Below, in pieces: positions 1-8,010 of a stretch of 64,000 nt of DNA. The position numbers were made by a program, and so were the translations under genes. How positions within the stretch are numbered: position 1 is the first letter of the stretch; every line of letters starts with the position of its first letter. Origin of the DNA: Nonlabens marinus S1-08 (GTDB lineage: Bacteria; Bacteroidota; Bacteroidia; Flavobacteriales; Flavobacteriaceae); assembly GCF_000831385.1 (NCBI RefSeq), contig NZ_AP014548.1:62001-126000 (forward strand), given 5' to 3'. Under the pieces are notes generated by a model that was not told the DNA's origin, did not search any database, and was given only the letters and a program-made list of their open reading frames with translations.

Positions 1-492
1 TCTATAACTGGTTACCGGATAAGTTTTTTCCACAAATGGAATGAGTTCCTTTTCTAAAAAAGATCTAAAGTTAGCGGCTTTCCCATTTTCTTGTTGAAAT
101 GGCATTCCATATTTGGTTGTTATGGTCGACGTGGTTAAATCTCTGGTCCTGTTCTTATCGGTAACGATACCTACTAATACCATCTCAGGAGTAAATCCAC
201 CGCTGTAAAAACTTTGAACTGCGTTAACGGCAGGCAACAACACTTTACCATCCAAAATGTAGACCACAGGATATTTCTGCTTTGAGTCTGGAGAGTAACT
301 GTCAGGCAATTGAACATAGATCTCTCGTGTTTCATTCAATATTTTAGAATCGAGGCTATCTAGGACTCCTAATTTTTGAAGAAATTGAGATTGATGATCT
401 GATTGTGAAAGGGCAGCGGTTTGTAAGAATACTGTCAGGCAAAATGCCAGTAAGAGTCGAAATCCTTTCGCTATTTTGATATCTCGGTTCAT
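1..492 (-). CDS. Secreted esterase, alpha/beta hydrolase fold (C-terminus beyond window)
   Basis: The reading frame opens at the ATG complementary to 490-492 and stays open to base 1, giving the first 164 residues. The start, MNRDIKIAKGFRLLLAFCLT, is a signal peptide ending near ALSQ. It is followed by YVQLPDSY, then YPVVYILDG and MVLVGIVTDKNRTRDL, which match the N-terminal half of the esterase D / enterochelin esterase-like family (IroE/Fes type). The nucleophile GxSxG lies outside the window. The role is probably ester hydrolysis in the periplasm or at the surface; the substrate is unknown. Two serine-hydrolase genes follow on the same strand upstream, but the 190-base gap suggests separate transcription. 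Confidence 0.8.
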   Translation of the reverse strand, partial: MNRDIKIAKGFRLLLAFCLTVFLQTAALSQSDHQSQFLQKLGVLDSLDSKILNETREIYVQLPDSYSPDSKQKYPVVYILDGKVLLPAVNAVQSFYSGGFTPEMVLVGIVTDKNRTRDLTTSTITTKYGMPFQQENGKAANFRSFLEKELIPFVEKTYPVTSYR

Positions 493-682
493 GGTGGTTT
501 GTTTTATCAAGCAGTCTCTAAGCACATTCAAAATGCGTTGACGACATTCATTGAAGGCGCTGCTGACTTGATTTGTATTTTATTTGAAAGATGAAGATAG
601 CAATTCGTGTTGAAAGCACAGTTCCAACTCCAGTTAGTAATAGCCAACTGGATTTAAAACCAAATTCTTAACCTAGAACTAT

Positions 683-1804
683 TTAATTATTATCCAATGT
701 ATTGATCAAACCAAAACACAACTGATCCATATTCCCCATCTGTGGGTGAAAGGCAGAAACATTTGATAAGATGATAATGCCATTGTTGTGTTCTACATCC
801 AGTGCCATGGAAGACGTATAACCGCCTGTTCCTCCATTGTGCCAAATCAACTCGCCACCATTTTTCCTTTTCAACACATGCCAACCCAGTCCAATGCTCA
901 TATTCTCATTGATTTTGAAAGTAGGTTGGTGCGTAAGAGCTAATTCGGCATTTTCTTTATTGAACTGAGCCAAACCAAATTTAGATAAATCTTCCACTGT
1001 TGAAAAAATCGCTCCACCACCCGCTAAGGCTTCAAAGTCCCAATTGGATGTCACTTCGCCTTCAGTATTTTGACCTTTGATGAGATTTGGTTTCAGCTGG
1101 TCTCTTTTGCTGGTAGAGTTGGTCATTGCATAACGGGAAAAGATCTTTTCTTGGAGTAACTCTTCATAAGTAGAATTAGAAATTAATGCCAACTCAAATC
1201 CTAAAATTCCTGCACCTAGGTTGGAATATTCGTTCTTGATTCCTGGTTTTTGATTCAATTTCATAGCATCCGTCAAGTAGGTCGTTAGTTTCTCACGATT
1301 GTAATCCTTATACGGATTGTCTTGATCTACTAATAACAGATTCAAATTAGAGGGCAACCTGGGCAGTCCAGACGTGTGATTTGCCAATTGCTGAAAAGTA
1401 ATTTCTTCTTCCGTGTTGAGTTTAAAGTCTAGGTAATCCTGAATGTTATCGTCCAGTTTCACTTGCTCATCCTGTACTAAATTTGCTAGCAAAGTGGCGG
1501 TAAAAACCTTAGTAATGGAGCCTATTTCAAAAGCATCTTGATAGTTGTCTACCAGCCGGATCGTGTCTTTCACTCGCTTTACTCCTACATATGTGATTTC
1601 TTTGTTTTGGATAACGGCAATGGAAAGCTGGGTGTTGTTAGGAAACGATTTGACCTTGTTGTAAATCAGTTCTAGTTGTTCTTTCTCTATACCGCTTTCG
1701 CGAAAGTCCATCCCATTAACCGCCGTGGTCGTTTGTGCGTTGGAACAACTGATAAAAAAGAGTAGGCCTAAAGCCAGTGTCAACTTATAAATGGAAGCTT
1801 TCAT
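683..1804 (-). CDS. Serine beta-lactamase-fold hydrolase, predicted lipoprotein
   Basis: A 373-residue protein of the class C beta-lactamase / penicillin-binding family (AmpC, EstB, D-aminopeptidase group). The N-terminus has a lipoprotein signal with lipobox FISC (Cys20). The catalytic motifs are SITK at residues 96-99 (Ser96 nucleophile), Tyr193-Ser-Asn195, and HNGGTGG near the C-terminus in place of KTG. HTSGLP around residue 143 is also typical of the family. It is a periplasmic or surface-anchored hydrolase; whether it acts on beta-lactams, D-amino peptides or esters cannot be told from sequence. A copy of the dispersed palindrome at 1695-1706 lies inside the gene and encodes Phe-Arg-Glu-Ser around residue 34, just after the signal peptide, where an insertion is tolerated. 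Confidence 0.85.
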   Translation of the reverse strand: MKASIYKLTLALGLLFFISCSNAQTTTAVNGMDFRESGIEKEQLELIYNKVKSFPNNTQLSIAVIQNKEITYVGVKRVKDTIRLVDNYQDAFEIGSITKVFTATLLANLVQDEQVKLDDNIQDYLDFKLNTEEEITFQQLANHTSGLPRLPSNLNLLLVDQDNPYKDYNREKLTTYLTDAMKLNQKPGIKNEYSNLGAGILGFELALISNSTYEELLQEKIFSRYAMTNSTSKRDQLKPNLIKGQNTEGEVTSNWDFEALAGGGAIFSTVEDLSKFGLAQFNKENAELALTHQPTFKINENMSIGLGWHVLKRKNGGELIWHNGGTGGYTSSMALDVEHNNGIIILSNVSAFHPQMGNMDQLCFGLINTLDNN

Positions 1805-1950
1805 AAAAGTTATGCTTAGTAATTGAGCGATTCGGAGAAATTGTTAACCTTGGTTGGATTTAGTTTTGATAATTGAATATAGGTAATTGTATGTACTTAC
1901 TGGATTTATAAATTGCCTCTATTTTTTTGAACTTTTTTATCGCTTTTATG

Positions 1951-2023
1951 TTCGCTTTCGCGAAAGCGAAATGAACAAGAAGTTTATGACGTGCTCGACA
2001 CGGGTCGAAAGCGAAAGTAACAA
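1951..2023. repeat. Composite ~72-bp repeat (palindrome plus tail), copy A
   Basis: Begins with the 20-bp perfect palindrome at 1951-1970 and continues with a conserved tail containing AGAAGTTTATGACGTGC and CGAAAGCGAAA. Two other copies are at 24078-24150 and, more diverged, 15839-15910. It fills most of the gap between the two beta-lactamase-like genes. The tail ends in a half-palindrome, so the unit may be two palindrome arms with about 40 bases between them. No protein explains it. Confidence 0.75.
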
Positions 2024-2033
2024 CAGGCGTGAG

Positions 2034-3074
2034 CTACGAGTCAGATTCCCGTTCGATTATTTTCACAATTCTATTGATGAAAATCTGGGACAGATTCCAG
2101 TTGTAGCCTGTAAAGTCTGTGGTATTCATGACTTGAATGACTACCGTATCGATGTCCTCATGGTATTCCGCAAGGCTTTGATAACCTGGTAGCAAGCCGC
2201 CATGTTCGTATTCATAAATCTCAGTATAGGTTTTTTGCTCCTCAGGAGTCAAAAGCGTTCCCACACTCAAGGCTCTTAGAAAAATGCCCACATCCTCTGC
2301 AGTGGCGATCATAGAGCCATAATCGTTTGTCTTAATGTCTTCTTCAAATCCTACATAATAACCACTCATCAACTGGTCCTGGTCTATATCATTCAAACTG
2401 CTAAAGGTATTTTTTAACCCTAGTGGATCTAAAATCTGTTCTTTGATAAATTGATGCTGGGAATAACCTGCGGTCCTCTCTATGAGTCTTCCCAACAATA
2501 AGTAGTTGGTGTTGGAATACTCATTGTCGGTATCTGGTTCAAAATTGGCCGGTAGATCCAGCACGTAATCTAACACATCTGTGGTTTTATCTTGTGGCTG
2601 TTCCCAGAATCCTGGATGCTCTGTAAAATTAGGAATGCCACTGCGGTGCATCACCATATTTCGCACAGTGATACGATCTGCATACTGGATCTTGTCCTTG
2701 AGTTCTGGAAAGTAATGCGCTAGGTTTTGGTCGAGCGATAGCTTGTTTTGGTGTACCAATTTAGTAATAGCAACCGCTACATAAAGCTTGCTGATGCTAG
2801 CAATCTTGAAATACGCATGCGGATCTGCAGGGATTTTATTCGCCCGATCCTTAACGCCAGCAGCATAGAATTGTGGCGGTTGACCGGCTTGATCTACATA
2901 GACCACGACTCCATCGATATCATAATCCATCATCGCATCTACTTGCTCTTGTACAGTGTCTGGCAACGGCATGATCCAGGACTTTACTAGAATCCAAGGA
3001 ACAAAGTACAAGGAAATTGCAGTGCCTAGAAACAACAGCACTCTAAAGATATTTTTTACTGATTTTTTAGTCAT
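2034..3074 (-). CDS. Membrane-anchored serine beta-lactamase-fold hydrolase
   Basis: A 346-residue class C beta-lactamase-related serine hydrolase. An uncleaved-looking membrane segment at residues 9-29 anchors the N-terminus. SISK (residues 93-96) holds the catalytic Ser93, Tyr186-Ser-Asn188 is the second motif, and HGGLLPGYQS near the C-terminus replaces KTG. HRSGIPNF around 143 is a family hallmark. The substrate is unknown; known relatives include D-aminopeptidases and esterases. It is on the same strand as the 683-1804 gene, a distant homologue, separated by a repeat element, so the pair may be an old duplication. Confidence 0.83.
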   Translation of the reverse strand: MTKKSVKNIFRVLLFLGTAISLYFVPWILVKSWIMPLPDTVQEQVDAMMDYDIDGVVVYVDQAGQPPQFYAAGVKDRANKIPADPHAYFKIASISKLYVAVAITKLVHQNKLSLDQNLAHYFPELKDKIQYADRITVRNMVMHRSGIPNFTEHPGFWEQPQDKTTDVLDYVLDLPANFEPDTDNEYSNTNYLLLGRLIERTAGYSQHQFIKEQILDPLGLKNTFSSLNDIDQDQLMSGYYVGFEEDIKTNDYGSMIATAEDVGIFLRALSVGTLLTPEEQKTYTEIYEYEHGGLLPGYQSLAEYHEDIDTVVIQVMNTTDFTGYNWNLSQIFINRIVKIIERESDS

Positions 3075-3119
3075 GTAGTTTACAAAACTAGGGATTTTCT
3101 AAAAAGTCGGAATCTTTTG

Positions 3120-3263
3120 CTAGGTTGGTTGGAATCCCCTGGGTCTTTGTGATCCGTTGCTACTGCCATTAATTTTGACGTAGTCTCTTTGATTGAGGAC
3201 AAGATCATAACTTCCTAGATCCACACCTTCCAGATCAATCACTTCGAATTTCGAGCTATTTAA
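3120..3263 (-). pseudogene. C-terminal fragment of an unidentified protein
   Basis: On the minus strand the frame ending in TAG at 3120-3122 reads KFEVIDLEGVDLGSYDLV and then YVKINGSSNGSQRPRGFQPT. It looks protein-like but has no start codon before an upstream TAA at 3264-3266. A degraded partial copy of the last ~50 bases occurs near 4275-4335 on the same strand. This suggests a duplicated and decayed gene end, with small orphan genes between the two copies. The family was not recognised. Confidence 0.35.
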
Positions 3264-3308
3264 TTACTTGTCTACTTGGATTAATAAAAAACAACCTTGC
3301 GTATAAAG

Positions 3309-3629
3309 TTAGTCGAGTTCAATCTTGTCTTTGGGAAGCAATTCTCGATACCACTTTTCTAACTTTTGATTCTTGAAAAGAAATAAATAAAATTCGTCAT
3401 TGTTATAAGAGTCCCGATAAGATAAAACTTCTATTTCATTGCTGTCTTGAATTCGCTTTTCTGCAATAGTATACTCATTCCCCAATATCTCGGTCACCTG
3501 TTCTTTGGACATACCTAATTCAAGTCTATTCATTTTTTCACTTGTCATATGTACTACCTGACAAGACACAAAAGAATTTAGAAACAATAGCACAAAAGCG
3601 GAAAGAATACAAAATTTGATTTTTTTCAT
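3309..3629 (-). CDS. Small predicted lipoprotein, SmpA/BamE-like motif
   Basis: About 106 residues from the chosen start (MKKIKFCILSAFVLL). Upstream in-frame ATGs at 3635 and 3656 exist, but the chosen one gives the cleanest signal peptide. The lipobox NSFVSC precedes the mature protein. The segment LELGMSKEQVTEILG resembles the helix motif of SmpA/OmlA (BamE) outer-membrane small lipoproteins, followed by a short beta-rich stretch. It could be a BamE-fold envelope protein or an unrelated small lipoprotein. It sits in a cluster of orphan genes with no clear operon partner. Confidence 0.6.
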   Translation of the reverse strand: MKKIKFCILSAFVLLFLNSFVSCQVVHMTSEKMNRLELGMSKEQVTEILGNEYTIAEKRIQDSNEIEVLSYRDSYNNDEFYLFLFKNQKLEKWYRELLPKDKIELD

Positions 3630-3822
3630 GTACATAATTTTTATTGTGTTATTCATATTCTCGAAAATTTAATTTTTCTCACTTACCCACGCAGGCCAAA
3701 GTATCATCCGTATCAGGCATTGCCTTTCGTTTATCAATTACCTTGCCTTAAAGATTATTTGAATCGACAAAACTGAATTGCTTTGAGTTAAATCAAAAGG
3801 TGCTTATTAGCGATTCAAATGA

Positions 3823-4218
3823 TTATAAGTTCATTTCTCGCTCTCCAGTTATTAGATAGTTTTTCCATTGTACGACATTGGGCAATGTGAGAGGATAATT
3901 AATAGTTGGATTACACCACTCGTCTAATACTTCACAGACTTTTTGTCCTTCTTTATCTTCCATGTCCCAATCAAAATAATCAGAACCAATCGCTACTAGG
4001 GAAATTGTCATCAAATGTTGAAGCTTCAAACTACCATTTAAAACGTCATCACAAACAGTTAGCAAATTTTTAGGTTTGATTATAAATTCACCTTCCTGAA
4101 TCATTTCAACCTCCTTCCAGTATGCTATTATTTTTGCGCTCTTAGCTTTATCTACTTTCACTAATTCTTTTGCGGGAATTAGCCCTAGGAAATAATCTCT
4201 TATTTTGGGTTCTGTCAT
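3823..4218 (-). CDS. Hypothetical protein, 131 aa
   Basis: A soluble, acidic 131-residue protein with no signal peptide or membrane segment. Notable stretches are SLKLQHLMTISLVAIGSDYFDWDMED and VCEVLDEWCNPTINYPLT. The family is not recognised. Small acidic cytosolic proteins next to other orphan genes and decayed duplicates are often immunity proteins of contact toxins, but no toxin is visible here, so that is speculation. Confidence 0.55.
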   Translation of the reverse strand: MTEPKIRDYFLGLIPAKELVKVDKAKSAKIIAYWKEVEMIQEGEFIIKPKNLLTVCDDVLNGSLKLQHLMTISLVAIGSDYFDWDMEDKEGQKVCEVLDEWCNPTINYPLTLPNVVQWKNYLITGEREMNL

Positions 4219-4335
4219 AATGTTTCAAATACTCTTAATCACAGATCTATCTCTTTCCTTGACTTTGGTTTTTTATTAGATTAGTTGGAATCTCTGGATT
4301 TCTGTGGTCTGTTGATATTGCCATAAGTATGGCAT

Positions 4336-4815
4336 CTATTTCAATTTGGGGTTTTCGAAGGTTCTATCATGATGTCCACTCCAAGAGACCACATAATAAG
4401 TGATGCAATCATAATTAAAGCTGTCCAGTATTTGTCCGCTTTCTAAAACCTTTATTCCTTCGTTCGTTAATAAAGTACTTGCGCTTCCACCGGCGCAAAT
4501 CACAAGCAATACGTCACTTAATATTTTGTTGAAATAGTCCATTGCAACTTTGATCTCACTATCAAAATCTTGACTGCTAAAACTATCAAAATGATCGTGA
4601 TAAATATCAAAGCCAATGGTGAACTCATTGTCTTCTGAACTCAAAAATAAATTGTGAGTGCTGTTTTCATTTATAGATTTTATCTCTAAACGAAGGTGAT
4701 TTTTGCCAAAATCAGAAGGATGTATTGAAATATTCTCAACAAGATTGCTGTGCTTTTTAATCAAATACGCATATACTTTATTTGAGTATTCGTTTAAATC
4801 ATTCGTGTTAATCAT
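4336..4815 (-). CDS. Hypothetical protein, 159 aa
   Basis: A 159-residue cytosolic-looking protein with an N-terminal helix (NDLNEYSNKVYAYLIKKH), a beta-rich centre (HLRLEIKSINENSTHNLFLSS, FTIGFDIYHDHFDSF) and a C-terminal YYVVSWSGHHDRTFENP. The EFTIGFDIYHDHFD stretch recalls immunity-type or DUF families in Bacteroidetes, but no name can be assigned. It starts seven bases from the stop of the nitroreductase remnant, suggesting it now uses that gene's upstream region. Confidence 0.55.
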   Translation of the reverse strand: MINTNDLNEYSNKVYAYLIKKHSNLVENISIHPSDFGKNHLRLEIKSINENSTHNLFLSSEDNEFTIGFDIYHDHFDSFSSQDFDSEIKVAMDYFNKILSDVLLVICAGGSASTLLTNEGIKVLESGQILDSFNYDCITYYVVSWSGHHDRTFENPKLK

Positions 4816-4821
4816 AGTGAT

Positions 4822-5018
4822 CTAAGAATGTTTGGAGAGCTTTTCTATAGTTTCTCGATCTGAAACAAACGTGAATTTCCAAGGCTGACTATTGATGGAC
4901 GATGGACTTAGTCTCAAAATCTCTTGTAATTCTTGAATTTTGCTAGACCCAATTTTTTTTTAGAGGCATCGTACTTTTTGGTCGTGTAACGCGTCTGCAC
5001 GGATTCTAAAAAGGTCAT
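4822..5018 (-). pseudogene. Frameshifted, truncated nitroreductase-family gene
   Basis: From the ATG complementary to 5016-5018 the protein begins MTFLESVQTRYTTKKYDASKKK. The frame is then broken at a run of nine A residues (plus-strand T run 4953-4961). In the shifted frame it resumes with KIQELQEILRLSPSSINSQPWKFTFVSDRETIEKL and ends at TAG (4822-4824). This is the N-terminal third of an NfsB/NADPH-flavin oxidoreductase-type nitroreductase (about 200 residues when complete), so the rest is missing. An intact distant relative lies at 23394-24026. Confidence 0.8.
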
Positions 5019-5258
5019 AGGTATATTAATGTTGTTTTTACGGAGTTGTTAAATTTGAAGGTCGGTAACATCAAAACTATGTCCTGATCATTTAGTTTTA
5101 TACAATTCTAATAATATTCTATAGCTTCTCAGGTGCATTGCTTTCTTTTAGTAATCTTTTTAGAGTTGGCGCGAAAGCTCTTTTAAATTTGCGAGGCACT
5201 ATCAAATTTCAAAAGTGCTTGAACTTGCATTCACTGAATGTAAGTTTCTATTTTTTTT

Positions 5259-6284
5259 TTAATTATTAATTGCCTCTAGAAATGGAATTTTTAAAAAATT
5301 AACATCTCCATATTTGTTTCGGCCTAAATCACCAATATAGTCCTCGTGACTTATGCCTCGATTCATCATTGCAATATACTGTTCTTCATAATGCATCCTC
5401 ATTTCGTCAGTGCAACACTCTGCTTTATAGTTTTCTTTGATTCCAAATATTCTGTCCCAAGAAGTTATTTGGTCAGTATTACCAGTACTTGTAATGTCGA
5501 TTTCAATGTCTTCAGGTTCTATTGTTGAATCAAATGCTTTGTTAAATCTTATTTCAATTTCGATATCATGAGTTGTTCTGCTATATGGGTAAAACGCAAT
5601 TGTTCTTGTTTTGCTTTCACTCTTTTTACCTTTGTTATTTGTAATATAGAGAGTGTCTTCACTCAACTTATACTTACCATTACAAATGTCACAAATTGGT
5701 ATAAGATTCTTAAAATTCAGAGAATTGAATGGATAGTGTTTTCTCGGCAAATAGTGATCTAACGCGCTTCTGTGGGTATGAAATTGGGTTAGTACTTTAT
5801 GGATACCACAACATTTACAAACGGAAGATTTTTTGACTACTCTTTTGTAATAAACGTTTATATCTTCATACACGGTATAAAATGGTGCGAGATTTATACA
5901 ATGGTTATAGAGACAATCACAAAAAGTTTTTATTGCTCTTTTGAGGTTGATATTTATTACCTCTATTTGATCATATTTTACAGGCTCAATATCACCATTA
6001 CATAATTCTCTAATTTTATTGTTGTTGTGAACTGCTGTCTTTAATAGCTTGATTTGTTTACGATTAAGTGTTTTGCAAATTATGTAAGCTTCAGCTAATG
6101 GGGTTAAAACATAATCATTATTGATACTATCAATAAGGTTTTTGTATTTCGGCAAAACCAATGTTGAACTAAAGGTAGCATCTGCGATATTCTTAGCATT
6201 AAAAATCACATCAAGCATTACGTGATTCACAAAGGATTGTACCTTCTGGATTTTGGAATATGAATAATTATATGGTTTTAGCAT
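5259..6284 (-). CDS. HNH endonuclease of an hsdMS-linked defence operon
   Basis: A 341-residue protein whose middle carries an HNH zinc-finger nuclease core: CKCC (Cys156, Cys159), Asp176-His177 in LDHYLP, the LNFKNLIPIC asparagine, and CDICN (Cys198, Cys201, Asn202). The N-terminal 150 residues are helical; the C-terminal 130 are unassigned. It is the last gene of a four-gene minus-strand operon, four bases after the AAA ATPase stop. An AAA ATPase followed by an HNH protein is the arrangement of Septu (PtuA-PtuB). Here the pair replaces hsdR behind hsdM and hsdS. The inferred role is DNA cleavage licensed by the ATPase. Confidence 0.8.
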   Translation of the reverse strand: MLKPYNYSYSKIQKVQSFVNHVMLDVIFNAKNIADATFSSTLVLPKYKNLIDSINNDYVLTPLAEAYIICKTLNRKQIKLLKTAVHNNNKIRELCNGDIEPVKYDQIEVININLKRAIKTFCDCLYNHCINLAPFYTVYEDINVYYKRVVKKSSVCKCCGIHKVLTQFHTHRSALDHYLPRKHYPFNSLNFKNLIPICDICNGKYKLSEDTLYITNNKGKKSESKTRTIAFYPYSRTTHDIEIEIRFNKAFDSTIEPEDIEIDITSTGNTDQITSWDRIFGIKENYKAECCTDEMRMHYEEQYIAMMNRGISHEDYIGDLGRNKYGDVNFLKIPFLEAINN

Positions 6285-6288
6285 TAAC

Positions 6289-8010
6289 TTAATTCTTGTC
6301 TGTAACTTCCTTAATTAGCATTAGTTTTTCAATTGAATCACCAAATTCATTGTTTAATTCCTCTATTAAATTTTCTGTTTTCTCTCCACTATTGAAGCGC
6401 TTTTTAAATTCCATCATTTTTGACATAGCGTAAGAACCAATTGTCTCTTTGTTTTTAAAAATCCTATTAGTTAAAAGATTTACGGATGTTCCATAGGTGT
6501 CAATTCCTAATTCACTAGCTTTCTTTGCTGAAGTATGGCCATCTTCGTCTTTTTCAAAAAGTACTACATTATCAGGTAAACAATCAGAAATAATAAATGG
6601 TGAATGCGAAGTAAGTAATACATCTTTCAATAAGTGAACATTAAAGTCTCCGTGTGGCAGGCCTTTTGGATTTCCTGATGAAATGCTATCATTAAGTGTT
6701 TTTACAAATTTTGCTCTCCAGCTTGGGTTAAAATGCGTTTCTGGTTCGTCTAATAACAAAATGGAACGTCTATCTTTTAGTAATAAACAAATTCCCATCG
6801 TATGGAGAAACTGATGTTCTCCATCTGAAAAACTTCTTAAAAGTAAATCTTTTACTTTACCTGTTTTAAGCTCTTTGTTAATATAAAAATCTAAAAAATG
6901 AAACATATCTTGACGAGGACTACCGACTGGTAATTTGCCATCAGTGTAAATACCTTTAGAGCGATACACATCAATTTTAGTTTCTTCATCAACAAAATGA
7001 TTGTTTAGTTCGTATAACAATCTGAAAAACTGGAAGCATTCTAAAGAGGAATGAAAATGTTCTTTGAAAGCTAATTTGGTAGCATCATTTACGTGAAAAT
7101 CTAACCATAGAGTTTTAGTTTTCCTATTTGAAAACCAAGAGGTAGCACACTTTTTTAAGGCTTCTAATTGATTTTGTTCTAGTAATTTAAGAATAGGAGT
7201 TTTTATAGTGCTTTTTGTTATTTCATCCTGAAACTCAAAATCGTGTAGGTGAATATTTATTCTAAAACTTGTCAATCCCAAAATACCAGTGTTATCAATA
7301 TGTCTTAATGGTGCAAGTGTTTTTTTATTTTCAAAAAGCAAACACGCTAATAAAACCGCCTGACTCATATTGTTATCTATATAAATCAAACTGTTTTCAG
7401 GCTCATCAAAACGATCGTAATTATCTCTAGTTGCTTGTTTGTATTCGTCTAAATGCATTAAACGACTTTTAATAAATGGCAAACTTAAAATCTCGTTTTC
7501 ACCAGATGAATAACCAATAATATGAGCTGGTAAGTATTCTTTTCCATCTGCTGCATTATCTCTTACTTTTGGTGGAGTAAGAGAAATTTCTCTAATTTCT
7601 ACAGATTTATCAAAAGGAAATGGTTGAATGAACATTTGAGGTTCTTTTCCTTCCTTTTTTGTTATAATTACTTTGTCAAAATAAAATAATGTATATAATT
7701 TCCTATTGTGTTGCCCAATTAAATATTCTAAGGTAAATGCATCTGGCGAACATTCTGTTCTTTTAAAATTACTTAAATCTTTAATACTCTCAGGTAAATA
7801 CTTTGCTACACAAACCTCCAAATGATAAAAAATATTTGCCAATGCCTCCAATACATTAGATTTTCCACTTCCGTTTAAACCAGCAAAGCAAAACGGGCGA
7901 AACTGTTCCATTGCTTCCGTATCTGCTAATGAATGGAAATTGATCTCAAACCCTTGTTGTAAGCTTCTGAATCCCTCTTTATTCTCTATTTTAAGTTTTA
8001 ATAATTTCAT
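6289..8010 (-). CDS. Restriction-system-associated AAA/ABC-type ATPase
   Basis: A 573-residue SMC/OLD-like ATPase. Walker A is GLNGSGKS at residues 44-51. An ABC-like signature SFSDGEHQ is near 393-400. Walker B is ILLLDEPE with Asp421-Glu422, and SHSPFIISD around 463 is the His-switch region. The long insert between Walker A and the signature is typical of OLD/PtuA-type defence ATPases. The stop overlaps the hsdS end by one base (position 8010), so it is translationally coupled. It matches the family named restriction system-associated AAA family ATPase, which is regularly found beside type I modification genes. It probably senses or gates the HNH nuclease encoded next. Confidence 0.85.
   Translation of the reverse strand: MKLLKLKIENKEGFRSLQQGFEINFHSLADTEAMEQFRPFCFAGLNGSGKSNVLEALANIFYHLEVCVAKYLPESIKDLSNFKRTECSPDAFTLEYLIGQHNRKLYTLFYFDKVIITKKEGKEPQMFIQPFPFDKSVEIREISLTPPKVRDNAADGKEYLPAHIIGYSSGENEILSLPFIKSRLMHLDEYKQATRDNYDRFDEPENSLIYIDNNMSQAVLLACLLFENKKTLAPLRHIDNTGILGLTSFRINIHLHDFEFQDEITKSTIKTPILKLLEQNQLEALKKCATSWFSNRKTKTLWLDFHVNDATKLAFKEHFHSSLECFQFFRLLYELNNHFVDEETKIDVYRSKGIYTDGKLPVGSPRQDMFHFLDFYINKELKTGKVKDLLLRSFSDGEHQFLHTMGICLLLKDRRSILLLDEPETHFNPSWRAKFVKTLNDSISSGNPKGLPHGDFNVHLLKDVLLTSHSPFIISDCLPDNVVLFEKDEDGHTSAKKASELGIDTYGTSVNLLTNRIFKNKETIGSYAMSKMMEFKKRFNSGEKTENLIEELNNEFGDSIEKLMLIKEVTDKN

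Noticed and set aside
1887..2192. Open frame of 101 codons on the plus strand
   Set aside because: It runs through the composite repeat at 1951-2023 and antisense to the 3' end of the beta-lactamase-like gene at 2034; it has no protein character.
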